Assembly (NCBI RefSeq): GCF_051622035.1
Contig: NC_135357.1
Coordinates: 37,245,691-37,309,690 of the forward strand
DNA: 64,000 nucleotides
Source: Arctopsyche grandis
Lineage: Eukaryota > Arthropoda > Insecta > Trichoptera > Hydropsychidae
Reading direction: 5' to 3'
In this document: positions 22,941-36,512 of the stretch, one piece after another
How positions within the stretch are numbered: position 1 is the first letter of the stretch
Layout: every line of letters begins with the position of its first letter
Program-made: the position numbers and the translations under genes
The notes under the pieces: generated by a model
Database searches by the model: none
Seen by the model: only the letters and a program-made list of their open reading frames with translations
Told to the model about the DNA's origin: nothing

Positions 22941-25900
22941 GTAAATTTTGTTCTGAATTTCATTCATGTTTTGTCGTTCTCATTCTGTTTTACACTCTGT
23001 GTATCTTGGTTTAGCTACCAAGAACTGCGTTAAGGCCAATTGTACCCATGGCTGCATCAACACACCCGATGGCGCTTTTTGTCCTTGCTCTCGAGGCTTC
23101 GGTAGAACTAGTAACACTTCTTGTGCAGACATAGACGAATGTTATCTGCTCCATGGACAGTGCTCTCAACGTTGCCACAACCATCCCGGTAGTTACTATT
23201 GCTCCTGTGACGAAGGTTACCAGTTGCAGAAAGACAACAGATCGTGCACAGCAGAAGGTGCAGATCTTTCAACTATGTATGTACTAGTGTGAAGTAGTAT
23301 GAATGCTATTATAACTTTATTTATTTACAGGAGAGGAAGCCATTATGGTATTCAGTACAAAATATAACATATTAGGCTTCAAGCTCAAGTCAGAGAAATA
23401 TTTCTTGATATCCGAAAGCGAAAATCAAGTAAGTTCAGCTATAATTTTAAATATTTATCTAAATGAGATTGAATTGTTACAATTTAAGAATTGTCTTTTC
23501 TGCTTTGGGCGTTTCATATGGTTTTATTTACCGCCCATTTTTGACAACCTCTTATTATCAACTTATTATATTTTATTTCAATTAAAGTACACTAATTCAT
23601 GTGTAATATATGTATACAAGTCGTCAATGGTTCAAATTCGTTTGCAGATAGTGGGTGTGGCTTATGATGGAATTCACGTGTACTGGACAGTGATGGATTT
23701 TGGATACGAAGCCATTTATAGGTCGAAAATCGACGGAACCGAGAAAGAAGTAAATATCAATATTACTTTCCTATTACATTTGTTTATTTTGTACTTACAT
23801 ATGTACCGCTTCGTTCTCTTCGAAAGGGTCTTCGGACTGTATTCGTTGGGAGGGGGGGGGGGTTGTGGCCTCATATTGAGGGCTTTGAGGGTCGAATTCT
23901 TCGACATTTAAAGCCGGCTTTGAATTACATATTCCACTCTTAACGGTAAGGGGCGGGGGGGGGGGGGGAACCAGCTGATACTAATGACTAGAGCCCGGAA
24001 TTTGAAGGGGCTGTTTATTGTTCAAAGATTGTAAATGCATTGTTAAAGGTTTGCCGTACCTTTTTTACAAAGAATTTACAACAATTGAACAATAGGTGGC
24101 ACGTTTCCGGCCCCTTCAGATTCCGACCTCTACTAATGACCAGGGTCCAGAGAAATGTTATAATAATACAATGATTAAGATTTATTTATTAAGGGATATG
24201 TATTTAACCGGTCTCCGTGACGAGCCAGAATGTTAAATTACAGAAAACGCAAATATCGGAAGGCAAAGATCGAAAATCGAAATATCTTAAGTCGAAAAAT
24301 AAAAAAAGGGTGCGTGGTAAACGGTACACACTCAATAAATTTGCGCGAGCAGGATACAACAGGAACAAGAGGAACAGGCTTTTCCTCCCGTATTAATGTG
24401 CGCGCGCAGAATACGGGAGGAAAGGTCTTTTCCTCTTGTTCCTGTTGTATTCTGCTCGCGCAAATTAAGTGAGTATGTACCGTTTACCATGCACCCTTTT
24501 TTTATCTTTCGACTTCAGATCTTTCGATTTTCGATCTTTGCCCTCCGATATTTGTGTTTTCTGTAATTTAACATTCTGGCTCGTCACGTAGACCCGTATT
24601 TAACGTGTAATATATAGTTTCAACAAAAATATGTATGTAAAATTAACGATGTTTATATTAATTAAACTTAAATAATTGGTTATTAATATAATTGATTATT
24701 CGGCGCCACCAAGAAAAATGTTTTTACATTCATTTAAAAATATTTTTTACATTTCTTTGGTGCCATCCCTTAAAAAAAGTCGAAGGCGGGCGACCGCCTT
24801 CAACTTTTCGTCGTAGAAATTTTGGTTTGTTTTCGATGTTACCAACAAACCTTACATACATACATAGTTACAAAGTCTCTTTCGAAATTATATATTAGAT
24901 GACAAATACCTTTTGAATGAAATAATAAATGATGTTAATGTAAAATTATTGTTTTATAAAGATGTTTTTCAATTTTTGTGTTTTATATCATAATAAAATG
25001 ACACAATATTACCTTTTTGCCATAAAATTCCCGATAAATTACCGGTGAACCGGTAATGACTCATATATTTTTTACCTATTTACCGGTAGTGCAAAATTCT
25101 GGTAATTTGCATGCCCTAATTCTGACATATGTATGTACATGTATTCTTAACATGTACCTTCAAACTTCAAATTTCAGGTACTAGTCAAAACTGGTTTGGG
25201 CTCTCCTGAAGATATTGTCGTAGATTGGTACACAGGAAACTTCTACTTCACCGATTCACAAATGAAGCACATTGGAGTTTGCACCAATGATGGATTACAC
25301 TGTGCGGCAATCGTCAGCAAAAATGTGGACCAGCCGCGAGCTATAGTTTTAAATCCAGTCAAAGGGTGAAAACATCACCTTATTACTATTGACTTCTCGA
25401 TTTCATCTGCTAAATTATGAACTTAATGTGAATTTCAGTGAAATGTACTGGACTGATTGGGGTGCCAGACCTGAAATAGGCAAAGCCAAAATGGACGGCT
25501 CCAATGACAAAGCTATTGTCATCGAAAACATAAAGTGGCCCAACGGATTGGCACTCGACTATTCGAACGATCGTCTCTACTGGGTAGATGGAAAGTCTTC
25601 TTGGATTGAAAGCGTCAAGCTCGACGGTTCTCACAGACAGGTGTCAATTTGATTTTTGGACTCACGCTTTCATTTTAGATGATTTTAATTGTGGTCCTTC
25701 TCGTTTTGAAATTTGCAGAGAGTGCTTCAAAGTATTCATCATCCGTATTGGGTGGCCGTATTCGAGGACAGTCTGTATTGGAACGATTGGGCTACCCAGT
25801 CTTTGGAAAGGTGTCATAAGTTTACTGGAAAGAACAGAACTGTGTTGGCCAAAGTGGATAAAATACTAGGTAACCTCAAATTATAAATGTTTTGCTATTT

Positions 25901-28900
25901 AAAAAAAAATTCAAATATATAAATTGTTTCATTTTAAAGGTATCCATGTTTATCATCCATCTATGGCACCGAAGAAGAAGCACGCTTGTGAAAACAGCCG
26001 CTGCGAATACATGTGTTTGCTCAGTGGAAGTGATGGATTCACTTGTGCTTGTCCTGAAGGAAAAGTCCTTGACGATGACAAAAAACGCTGTAGTGGTATT
26101 TCAAATTCGAAATATTTATGTATGTGTTTTTAAAACTGACAAAGAACCTTATTATATATTATACTTTGATACTTTTAGAGATTTCTCCTGAGAAATATTT
26201 GATCATCGGAGCTAACAATGTCGTGTTGGTGGTTCACCATCAAATTATCGGAGGACATGGTATTGATAAGTCAACATTGCCTGATATGCACATCGATAAT
26301 CTGATCCATGACTATGCTCGTGGTGAGTTTTTTTAGTTTTTTTTTTTCAAATTTGAGTTTTATACTAAGACGGTGTACCCTAACTTTATTATATGATACT
26401 CGCATGTTGATGTTATCTAGTCTTTAACCATCGCTATCTATTTCAACAACTTTCAAACCGATAGCATCCATTCGAATAATCCATATTTTTCATTTATCGC
26501 AAATGGTAAAGAGTTATTCGGAAGGATAGACATTCAAATCAAATTCAATTTACAGATAATCTCATCATCTACAACGATTTCACCAAGACGATATACAGCA
26601 TAAAACACTATGCAGATCACGAACCCAACGTGACTGTTTTGATCGACGCTAATCTTGAATCGGTACAAGGGTTTGATTTCGGTAATTAAAATTCTATGTT
26701 CGTCTATAGAAAATTCTTTGAAATTGCATTGTTGACTAGATTTAAAATTACTTTGCGTTTAGATTATGTTAGTAGGACTTTGTACTGGTGTGACGTATAT
26801 CGCAAAACGGTCGAGGTGTTCTCCTTGGAGACGAAAAGTCGGGCTACCCTCTTCCACGACCACAATGGAGGAGTCTTCATCGACATTGCTCTGGCACCTG
26901 AATATGGGTACGAATTTATATAATAATCTCTAATTCAGTAATCGGTTTCATGATGATCATCACTGTGCACGTTTTCGTTTCAGAATAATGTTTTTGGCCA
27001 TGCAAATTGGGGAAAATAATATCATCATCAGCAGGATGGCTATGGATGGTAGTGGAACACCGATACATATAATCGAACATGGTCTTAAGGGTGAGATAAA
27101 TTCTAAACACCGGCGATCGCAAATAATACATACATAAATTAGCTTACGTTGTTGTAAAAATGTGACTTTCTTCCAGGTCTAATAAAAATGCATTACGATT
27201 CAGACACATCGAGTCTGTACATATCAGACCAACATAACAAAATCATAGAAACCATGCATATTCATGGTACGTACATACATAGTATACAGACACGTTGTTG
27301 CAGAAAATATAAAATTATAAAATATATGTTTTTATTACACAGGGGGTGACAAAGTAGAGTATCGTGATGTTGATGTCGAAATTGGAAGTATCACTTCTTT
27401 GGGAGAAGACGTGTTCTGGGCTGGAGCATTCTCGAAAAAACTGCACTGGTCTAACAAGATGAATTCACACGAAAAAATTGTTAGATTTTTAATGTTGGGT
27501 AAGTTTTTTTATTATTATTTAATACATTTCATACAAAATGTTTTTTGGATCACAAAATTTTGATCAAATCTAGCTTTTGGCATCTGCTCCTACTACAGCT
27601 CCAGTATTTGCAGATTTAATTTTACTTCTTAATCTTTTTTGGGTAGTTCTACCAGTCTTTTAACTTTTGTGGGGAGTATCTCTTTTTGACATCATAAAAA
27701 CGTGATATATGATAAATCGATTTCTAGGGATTTTCTAGCTTGCAGTACAAAACCAAACGTTAAGTCCCATAGATCGCAAGTTAATAATATCTGTTTGAAT
27801 CAATTACTTCTTGTTTTCAGATGTTCCAAACACGGATCAGATGCACTTAGCCTCAGTCAAACCACTTCCAAAACCAGTGTATAAGAACCGTCATCCTTGC
27901 TCTCCACCAACCACTGCATGCTCTCACATCTGTCTCCTGAATGATGCCATGGATGAATTCTTGCACACCGAGCCAAATTCTAAAGCTCCACTTCGAACCC
28001 ACACTTGCCTGTGTCCAGATGATATGGTCATGACTTCAGATAACAAGACTTGTGAAGTGGAAATGACCTGCAAGCACGGACAGTTTAAGTGCAAAAAGAG
28101 CAACATGTGTATAGACAAGGCAAGGATCTGCGATGCAAAGTTGGATTGCACTCTTGGCGAGGATGAAGAAGATTGTTCAAGTATTTTGTTTTGTTTATAA
28201 GCTAAAAATCATCTAAGTACAGCATCAAACCAATATTCTTTAAATTGTAGAGCATACCTGTCATCAAGACCAGTTTCAATGCAACAATGGACATTGTATC
28301 AGTCGTAAAAATCGCTGTGACAAACATATAGATTGCCCCGACAATTCCGACGAAGAGAACTGCGACAACTATGGTAAGTTCATTTCCAGTTACTCGCCAA
28401 AGCATGTGAGCTGTTATTCTTGCATGATCAGGATGTAATTGTACCATATGTACATATATATACAGAGGATTGTAATCGGTTTGTGTGTTTTTAGATTCCA
28501 AGCGATGTAGTCCACTGCACTTTGAATGTCGTTCAGGACTTTGCTTAGACATCGGGCTTAAATGCGATGGAACGAAACACTGTCCCAATGGAGATGATGA
28601 GGAAGGTTGCAGCAGGATGATCTGCACAAAGGATCAATACCAGTAAGCATTAAGTATTACGATCTACTCAGGGCCGTACCTGCCGCATGTACAAATGTGT
28701 GCAACGCACACAGGCGGCCGAAATATAAAGGTGGCTGAAAGAAATGAGAGTCGAAAAATTATATTCCTTAAAAACTACGAAACAAGAAATTGTACTTTTA
28801 TAATGCATTTAGGTTGTCTTGTTTGAGTACTTGTGGATTACTGTTGCAAGTTACAACTTGTAACATACCCGAACTATATTTTGAGGAAATAATGGGATAG

Positions 28901-31900
28901 CAGGTATACCTTCAGTCCGCATAGAGCTAGATATTCTATGTTCTATTATCTTTGCGACTGCCAGATGTATTTCTTTAAGGATTTTGAGTATTGTTTGGTC
29001 ATTGAAAGAACAATGTTCTAGATGTGGGACTGGGGGTAAAAACACTATTTCATGAATGAACTTGAAAACGTTCAGTCCCTCTTGTCGTCTGGTCCAGTTC
29101 ATAACTAAATTTTTTGGTTTTTTGTCTGTTTTTCTGGTTAAAGTTTGCACGCAGGTGGCCGAACTCCTGGGTGCGGCCCTGGATCTGGTCTTCACTTTCC
29201 GATTGAAATATTTTGATATAGAAAAGATCATTGAATCCACGTATTAGCTTAAAAAAAATCTGGTTTTGATTTCTGATATATATCTATATAAAGTCATTTC
29301 TAAATGTGTCTGCTTCTTGATTTTCAATCTCTCATCTCAAACGAGATGAGAGAATGCTGTAGCCACACTCTAGCTTTTATTTTTTCCTCTCATCCCTTAT
29401 AAGTCAACCATGAGAACTATAAAGTGTCATACTGAGTCCCCTTGCATCCTGCTCACACACACGTATGTAAAGCTGTGTGATAAAACAGGCAGATTTCTAT
29501 AGCACGCTACTGTGGCTCTACGTGTATCCTAGAAGATTTAAACTTTAAATTGATTTAACTTTTAGATGCAAGTCTGGCAAGTGCATATCTAGTAAATGGG
29601 AATGCGACGGTGAAGTTGACTGCGACGATGCATCTGACGAGCACAACAAATGCGGTATTCACATCATTACTTCTAACATCTCAATGGATAAGATATTCGA
29701 CGCTCAAAAAAAATTTTTTTAGCTTACAACAAACCATGCGGAAAGGGAATGTTCCGCTGTATATCGGGTCAGTGTATTGATGTACAACTTCACTGTAACA
29801 AGATTGATGATTGCGGCGATGGATCCGATGAAGTTCGTTGTCCAACCATAGTTCAGAAGATTCAAGAGGTACACTCATACGCAATGGATCATACTGGATG
29901 TTCATCTTCAATTCATATTTTATTTTATTTTTTGCAGGAAAAAGAGTGTCATGAATCCCAGTATGCTTGTGAGACCAATACGACCATATGCTTGCCTTAC
30001 AGCGCCAGGCGAGTGCATTGCTTTTGAATTAATCATGTAAAAACTCAATGCATTGCACTCAACAACTCAAAACTTATTTTCATTGCGATTGTTTTTAGGT
30101 GTAATGGAACTGCAGAATGTCCCAAAGGAGAAGACGAACTGTCATGTAGCGAAAGTATAGTTTGTAGAGAGCATGACGAATGGAAGTGCAGCAGTGGTGA
30201 AAGATGCATCCTATTGTCCTGGAGATGTGATGGTTCCAAAGATTGCTTGGATGGATCCGACGAGGCAGACAAGTTGTGCAAAGAAATCAAAGGTAGCTTC
30301 TCGTTTCTTGTTTTATCATTTTAAAGGTTTTTAGTCGATGGTAACGTTTTTTTTTTTAATTATATACATACATGTGCAGATTAAGCCACCAGGAGAAAAT
30401 TACATCTTGATGACTTAGTACACAGCTAAATGTCACAGTTCACTTTTTAGTAACAAGGGCATGCTAAGCTCCAAACCAATCACGAGAATAACCGCTAACC
30501 GAATCAGACTGAAATTTTTACATATAATAGAAATTACAAATTTTATACCCTAATATTTTTACGTCAATCGGAAGTAGTACTTTTACTATAGGGAATCGAG
30601 GTTTTATTCAGAAACCTTATAGTTTATTGAACTGAAGTTTCATATCTAGAAGTTTTAAGCTTAATACCAAGTTATGTATAAAATTTGGTAAGCATCCATC
30701 AACCGGAAGTGTCAGTTTACTCTTGTTCGATTTTTCTTCCACTATTTTTTTCGACCCCTTAAACATGTGTACTCTTCACGAAAAAATTCAAGTATAATTC
30801 TTGTATCAATGTGATGAAAATAAAAAAAATAACTGAATTTAATAAACCAGAAGTGGAATTTTTTCCTCTTAGTAAAGTCAAAAATGTTGTGACCGCGATT
30901 CTTTCCACACCCCTGAATATAAAGATGAAAATTTATATTTGTATTCATTATGAACTAGCTTAAAGCTGGTACGGTTTTGGTCAGAATTCGTAAACCGGAA
31001 GTAATATTTTTTTTAAAACAATATTTCATTATTTTATTTTGACCTTTTAAATTGTTTTTATTTTATTGATATTTAATGTGTATAATATTTATAGTGATTT
31101 TAAGTAAAAAAAAATTTTCGAACTAAATCCGAAGACCGGAAGTAGAACTTTTTTCTCGTGTAAGTTTCCCTACATTTGCGCTCAATTTTTATCGAAAACT
31201 CTCTCATCGCCGGTATATGTGAACGTGGATGTATGTTAAATTATTGAATTCTGTTTTAAGACCTTATATTCCTCAAATACATATATTAAGTCATGGGTTG
31301 GTCACATCCGAATTTTTTTTTATACTATTATTCAGTTATTTTTTTCAATTTGGACATTTCAGAAAGTGCATCAACGAATCTATCATCATCTACTACGTGC
31401 GACGAAGGCTATCGTTGCTCCAACGGACAATGCATTGACTACACATCCCTATGCGACGGAATATCCAATTGTTATGACGGTAGTGATGAAAACGGAAAGT
31501 GTGGTGAGTTCTTGTGTGTACCATACTTAGTTCAGAAGCCAAAAACGTAAAGGTCGCTTTTTGATCTTAAATTTCATCATTAGGAAATGCTTGTAAAGTG
31601 AATGTCTGCAGTGATAAGTGTATACCAAGTCCTCGAGGTGCAATATGCACTTGCTCAGGGAACATGGTCCTCGGAAATGATGGTCGCAAATGTATTCCGG
31701 GTCCTCCTTTGTGTCTGAAAGACCCGCCTCCTTGTGACCACCAATGCATCAGCACCAAAGACTCGTACATATGCAGTTGCTTTGAAGGCTACAACTTAAG
31801 GTAGATAAACAGTAAATGCATGTATTCATATTATTCAGTTCTGATAAACTCAGTATTGCACGTACATATAACTTTAAGTTTTCAAAACACGTAGTATGTA

Positions 31901-34900
31901 CGTCCGATTCAAACCTGCTATACATATGTCATTGATCAGTTTTATTTCATTCGTGTCACTAATCAGCTGGTGGTTTGAATCTGGTTTAACATATGTCACT
32001 AGCTTATGGGCTCACACCTTTACACTTTTCTGTAAGCGAAATTCTAGGGCTAGGTACTAATCCAGTTGAAATGTATCTTTTCAGAGCCGATCGTAAATCC
32101 TGCAAAGCAATCGGTGGTCCAAAGTCAATATTTTACATGACCAACAACGAGGTGAGGCTGGTGTCCAATTCGATTAAGATACTCCACAAGGACCCACCCG
32201 GTTTGAGTGGCATGGATATCTTTGTCAAAGCAAAGTCCATATTCTTCAGCATCAAAGACTTGGGTCAGATCTATCATCAGAACTATATGACGAAAAAGGA
32301 GACCGTCATCTCCAATCTGGGAAGACCCAGCTTGATAGCAGTAGATTGGGTAGCAGAAAATGTATACTTTATAAACAGTAATGGAAACAAAAGTATCGAA
32401 GTCTGCCATATGGATAAGCAAAACTGTGCCACGTTACAAACTATAGACAATGATATGACAGTTAGTATAAACACACCTGACATTCACAAACATTTTTGGT
32501 CAATGTAAAAAAAATCACTAAATGAGATGTTTTTTCAGGTCACTGCTTTCACTGTTGATCCAATCAGCAGGTTGATGTTCTACTCATTAACCAAGTGGCT
32601 TCAGAATAAGCATCCCAAATCTATAATTTATCAAGCCCATCTTGACGGAAGTCACGTCACAGAGGTAGTCACCGAACACCTGAACCTATGCTCTGGTCTT
32701 GCCGCGGACTTTGAACGGAAACTGCTGTACTTCTCAGATCAGAATTCCAACACCATCGAAAGCATCAACTACGAGCTGACCAATCGCAAAGTCATAATTA
32801 AAAACGACACGCGAGCCGTTAGACCCATAAGTCTGGACATTTTCGAGAACGAAATCTACTTCATGTCCTTCAACACACCGAAAATGGTCAGGTGCAAGCT
32901 CACTGGGGATCACAGATGCTCGACGAGAAACATCAAATTGTATGGAGTGCAAGTGCTCAAAGTGCATCAGGAAAACAAGCAAAAGAAAGTGAATAACGAT
33001 TGCTCGACGAAGAATTGCACCCATATATGTGTTTTGGGACTGAAGGGAGCTCAGTGTTTATGCAGTGATGGAAAAAGTGTTGAAGAAAACGTTGATTGTT
33101 CCAGTAACGAGGTTATTATTTTACTATACAATATTTGTTTAGACCAAAGATACTATCATGGATAGTACATTTATAATTTAAAACCCAAATTTAGTTGTTT
33201 TTTTCGTGTTTGACTGTTGTTGAAAATGTACTTATATACTTTAGTTTGAGTAATGTGATTTTGGTTTTAAGAAAACTACTAATCTTTCAGAGGAGGCCTG
33301 AATTCGTCGTTGGCAGAACATTGTCAAGTGAAGACGATGCTGTTTCTACCAATGGAAGCTCGGGGAAAGCGATATCCGCAATCATCATTGTGTTCACCGT
33401 TACCTTCTTGTTCTTGGGTTCCTTTATGTTATATAAATACCAGAAAAAGAGACTGGGAAAACCGTCCAATTCAGACTATTCGTAAGTGCATATAACATTA
33501 TAAAGTTGTGCAGTTTTGTCATGTACTTTTCTAATTGTGAGCGTAATTTCAGTAGTAGAACAGTTCACTGGAGGAGATTTGGACTCGAGGAAGCTGAAGT
33601 TGCACAAAGTACTTGTATATTATATGTTGTGTTATATAATGCTTATATAAACAGTGACTCGCTAAAAATTGATATATTAAAGATAAAACGTCAAGGGTTT
33701 TCTGGGTTTAACATATAAAAAAGACACAAAAATACTAATTTAAATGTTTAAACAATACTTGTTGGGCCTTTCTACCATTTCCATTTTTTGTACCTTTATC
33801 ACTATCAGCTTTTATATGTGTATATGTATTTTAGTAACAGTATATGTATGTATGTATATAATATGTATATTCAACATCTGTTATTGCTTTGCAGTGTCCG
33901 CTTTCAGAATCCCGGATTTGGCGGAAGTTTATCCCCAAGCTTCTCTATGGGTCTAGGAGGTATCACTTCTAGGTTTCCAAACCTGCTTAGGTAAAACAGT
34001 ATTATCTATATATGAGCCGATTATTATGAAAGTGGTCTAACTCATATATGTACACATTTTGTTTCGCGATACTTTGACTTTTGGGTTTGCAAAAACACGT
34101 GAGCAATTCTTATTGAAAATATTTATCTGCTTGGATTTAATATTTCTTTTCGTAGTAAAAATTAATTTTGAATACCTTATATTGACTCGCAACAATATTT
34201 TTCAATAATTAAAATTTGACAAAAGCTATGAACAATGTTGTTGCGTAGGGGTGGGTGGAGGATCCAAGTAAAAGGCCAACAGTCGTTTCACAGCGTTTAT
34301 TGATGATTAAGGAGATACACGCACTGTCACTGCTCCGTCCAGAATGACATGATATCGCCAAGTATCGCCTTATAAGGGATAGATCTCTCAGGACATCTTC
34401 GACGTCTAATTTGTTTACCTATTGTTATGGTCACGTACGGATATGTCTTCCCACGACATTCGCTCCCGCGGAACAGGTCAATTCTGGGAAGAGCAATCAT
34501 TGTTTAGCTTTCATGCACTTAGCTTATCGCTAATCTTTAAAACCACTTACACCGGTCACACGGTCTCTCAGGACGCTACCCGGCCTAATCCGATCGCAAT
34601 TACTCGGCGGCTCTTTTTAGTATACGTAACAATATTAAATAACATTTTTCAATTTTGTGAGTTAGACCATTGTCATAGGTGCACATATAATATTTACTTT
34701 TTTTATGTTATTTAATTAAAATATTTTTTTAGAAATACAAATCCAAATCAAAATCAAAATCAAAACGAATTCACAAATCCACTCGACACCAAAATAATTT
34801 CAAATGATTGGCCTCCAAATGCACTAGATTCAAAATTATTACAGTTGAAGCATAAGGTAATGTGTAATATAACCTTTCATTTATGGTAGAAGTTTAAATT

Positions 34901-35048
34901 AAATCAATTTATTAAATATATTTCGTTTTAGGTATCAGGTAGTCAATTAGAGGTGCCGAATCTTTTGGGTGATTCTGATTCTGACGTGGAATCCGACAGA
35001 GGCATTCACGACGGAGACCATAAAGATAGGGCGAGACTATTACCTTGA
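19665..35048 (+). CDS. VgR: Vitellogenin receptor (yolkless-type LDL receptor family)
   Basis: Type I membrane endocytic receptor that takes up vitellogenin in oocytes through clathrin-coated pits. About 34 coding exons give about 1885 residues, the usual insect VgR length. Order: signal peptide, 5 LDL-A repeats, 2 EGF, YWTD propeller, EGF, second propeller, EGF, 8 LDL-A repeats, 2 EGF, third propeller, EGF, one transmembrane segment, and a cytoplasmic tail with FQNPGF, an FxNPxF internalisation motif. The 5 + 8 repeat layout separates VgR from the smaller insect lipophorin receptor. Nearly all introns fit GT-AG and keep frame; one uses GC-AG. At the exon 30-32 region the frame does not close by one base with consensus sites. 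Start ATG chosen because it begins a clean signal peptide. Large introns hold several transposons. Expression is expected in ovary; this is family knowledge, not seen here. Confidence 0.92.
23015..26095 (+). CDS. VgR: VgR exons 6-12: EGF pair, first YWTD propeller, EGF
   Basis: Exons 23015-23257 (two EGF modules, the second with [16 protein letters not shown]), 23331-23428, 23648-23749, 25178-25365, 25439-25640, 25719-25869 and 25940-26095 (closing EGF). The propeller carries EMYWTDWG and RLYWVDG blades. All junctions keep frame. The 1.4-kb intron between 23749 and 25178 carries two MITEs (23989-24132 and 24209-24596) and G runs near 23850 and 23955. The propeller drives ligand release at low pH in this family. 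Confidence 0.85.
23989..24132. mobile_element. hAT-like MITE, 144 bp, in VgR intron 8
   Basis: Perfect 8-bp duplication CTAATGAC at 23981-23988 and 24133-24140. The inverted ends are TAGAGCCCGGAATTTGAAGG on the left and TAGAGGTCGGAATCTGAAGG read inwards from the right. Part of the right half ('ACCTTTTTTACAAAG', 'AATTGAACAATAG') recurs near 62708-62745 in the ODC intron. Confidence 0.75.
24209..24596. mobile_element. Foldback MITE, 388 bp, in VgR intron 8
   Basis: The two halves are nearly inverse over most of their length: GTGACGAGCCAGAATGTTAA is repeated inverted at the right end, and 'CCTCTTGTTCCTGTTGTAT' pairs across the centre. Flanked by the 8-bp duplication TATTTAAC (24201-24208 and 24597-24604). 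The 8-bp duplication fits hAT or P-like elements. The RNA would form a long hairpin. Confidence 0.75.
26179..27498 (+). CDS. VgR: VgR exons 13-18: second YWTD propeller
   Basis: Exons 26179-26322, 26556-26681, 26763-26907, 26984-27090, 27177-27266 and 27343-27498, all with short GT-AG introns and compatible phases. Blades are more divergent than in propeller 1 (TLYWCDV, SLYISD, VFWAGA), as is usual for the middle propeller of insect VgR. Confidence 0.82.
27821..31503 (+). CDS. VgR: VgR exons 19-26: EGF and second LDL-A cluster (8 repeats)
   Basis: Exons 27821-28180, 28251-28373, 28495-28642, 29566-29654, 29723-29868, 29938-30008, 30099-30292 and 31363-31503. Exon 19 opens with an EGF-like module and ends with the first LDL-A repeat of the cluster. 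The following exons carry seven more, some split by introns. Exon 24 ends AG followed by GCGAGT, so intron 24 is GC-AG; the joined codon gives [11 protein letters not shown], a normal LDL-A spacing. Intron 21 contains a hAT-like element and intron 25 a diverged tandem repeat. This cluster is the likely main vitellogenin-binding region by analogy with the family. Confidence 0.85.
28669..29181. mobile_element. hAT-like non-autonomous element in VgR intron 21
   Basis: Ends CAGGGCCGTACC on the left and the inverse of CAGGGCCGCACC on the right. The 8-bp flanks GATCTACT (28661-28668) and GATCTGGT (29182-29189) are a decayed target duplication. The minus strand holds an open stretch (about 28851-29135, with [13 protein letters not shown]) that looks like a leftover hAT-type coding fragment. 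Confidence 0.65.
30480..31200. repeat. Diverged tandem repeat of about 140 bp in VgR intron 25
   Basis: CGGAAGT-type cores recur at about 30569, 30703, 30847, 30995 and 31136, spaced 134-148 bp. Each is preceded by 'aac/aaac' and followed by an AC-TTTT tract, with looser matches between. Each core also resembles an ETS site (CCGGAAGT), which may be chance. Confidence 0.5.
31584..33111 (+). CDS. VgR: VgR exons 27-29: EGF pair, third YWTD propeller, EGF
   Basis: Exons 31584-31800 (two EGF modules), 32085-32460 and 32539-33111. Propeller blades include LMFYSLTKW and LLYFSDQNS. The closing EGF is [13 protein letters not shown]. The 3' end of exon 29 is placed at 33111 (weak donor GTTATT) because this is the only in-frame choice to the membrane exon. 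A better donor at 33104 (GTAACG) would put a stop in exon 30. Confidence 0.75.
33291..35048 (+). CDS. VgR: VgR exons 30-34: transmembrane segment and cytoplasmic tail
   Basis: Exon 30 (33291-33481) holds the membrane span ([19 protein letters not shown]) and a basic stop-transfer KYQKKR. Exon 31 is about 33553-33608. Exon 32 starts at 33895 (reading [10 protein letters not shown]) or 33908 and ends at 33990. Exon 33 is 34733-34856 (N/Q-rich, then TNPLD). Exon 34 is 34932-35048, acidic (DSDSDVESD), ending ARLLP and TGA. The frames of exons 30 and 32 disagree by one base through exon 31; a donor needing one more G at 33608 would settle it. Intron 32 contains a solo LTR. Confidence 0.68.
34239..34631 (-). 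mobile_element. Probable solo LTR (Ty3/Gypsy-like) in VgR intron 32
   Basis: On the minus strand it begins TGTTACGTATAC and ends CCCCTACGCAACA, i.e. TG...CA, about 393 bp. It carries a TATAAGGCG box and an AATAAA signal in the right order. Flanks ATGT and ATAT could be a decayed 4-bp duplication. No internal coding part is adjacent. Confidence 0.55.

Positions 35049-36512
<1,464 letters not shown>

Noticed and set aside
33104-33109. Stronger donor GTAACG for VgR exon 29
   Set aside because: It leaves one extra base and puts a stop codon at once into the membrane exon.
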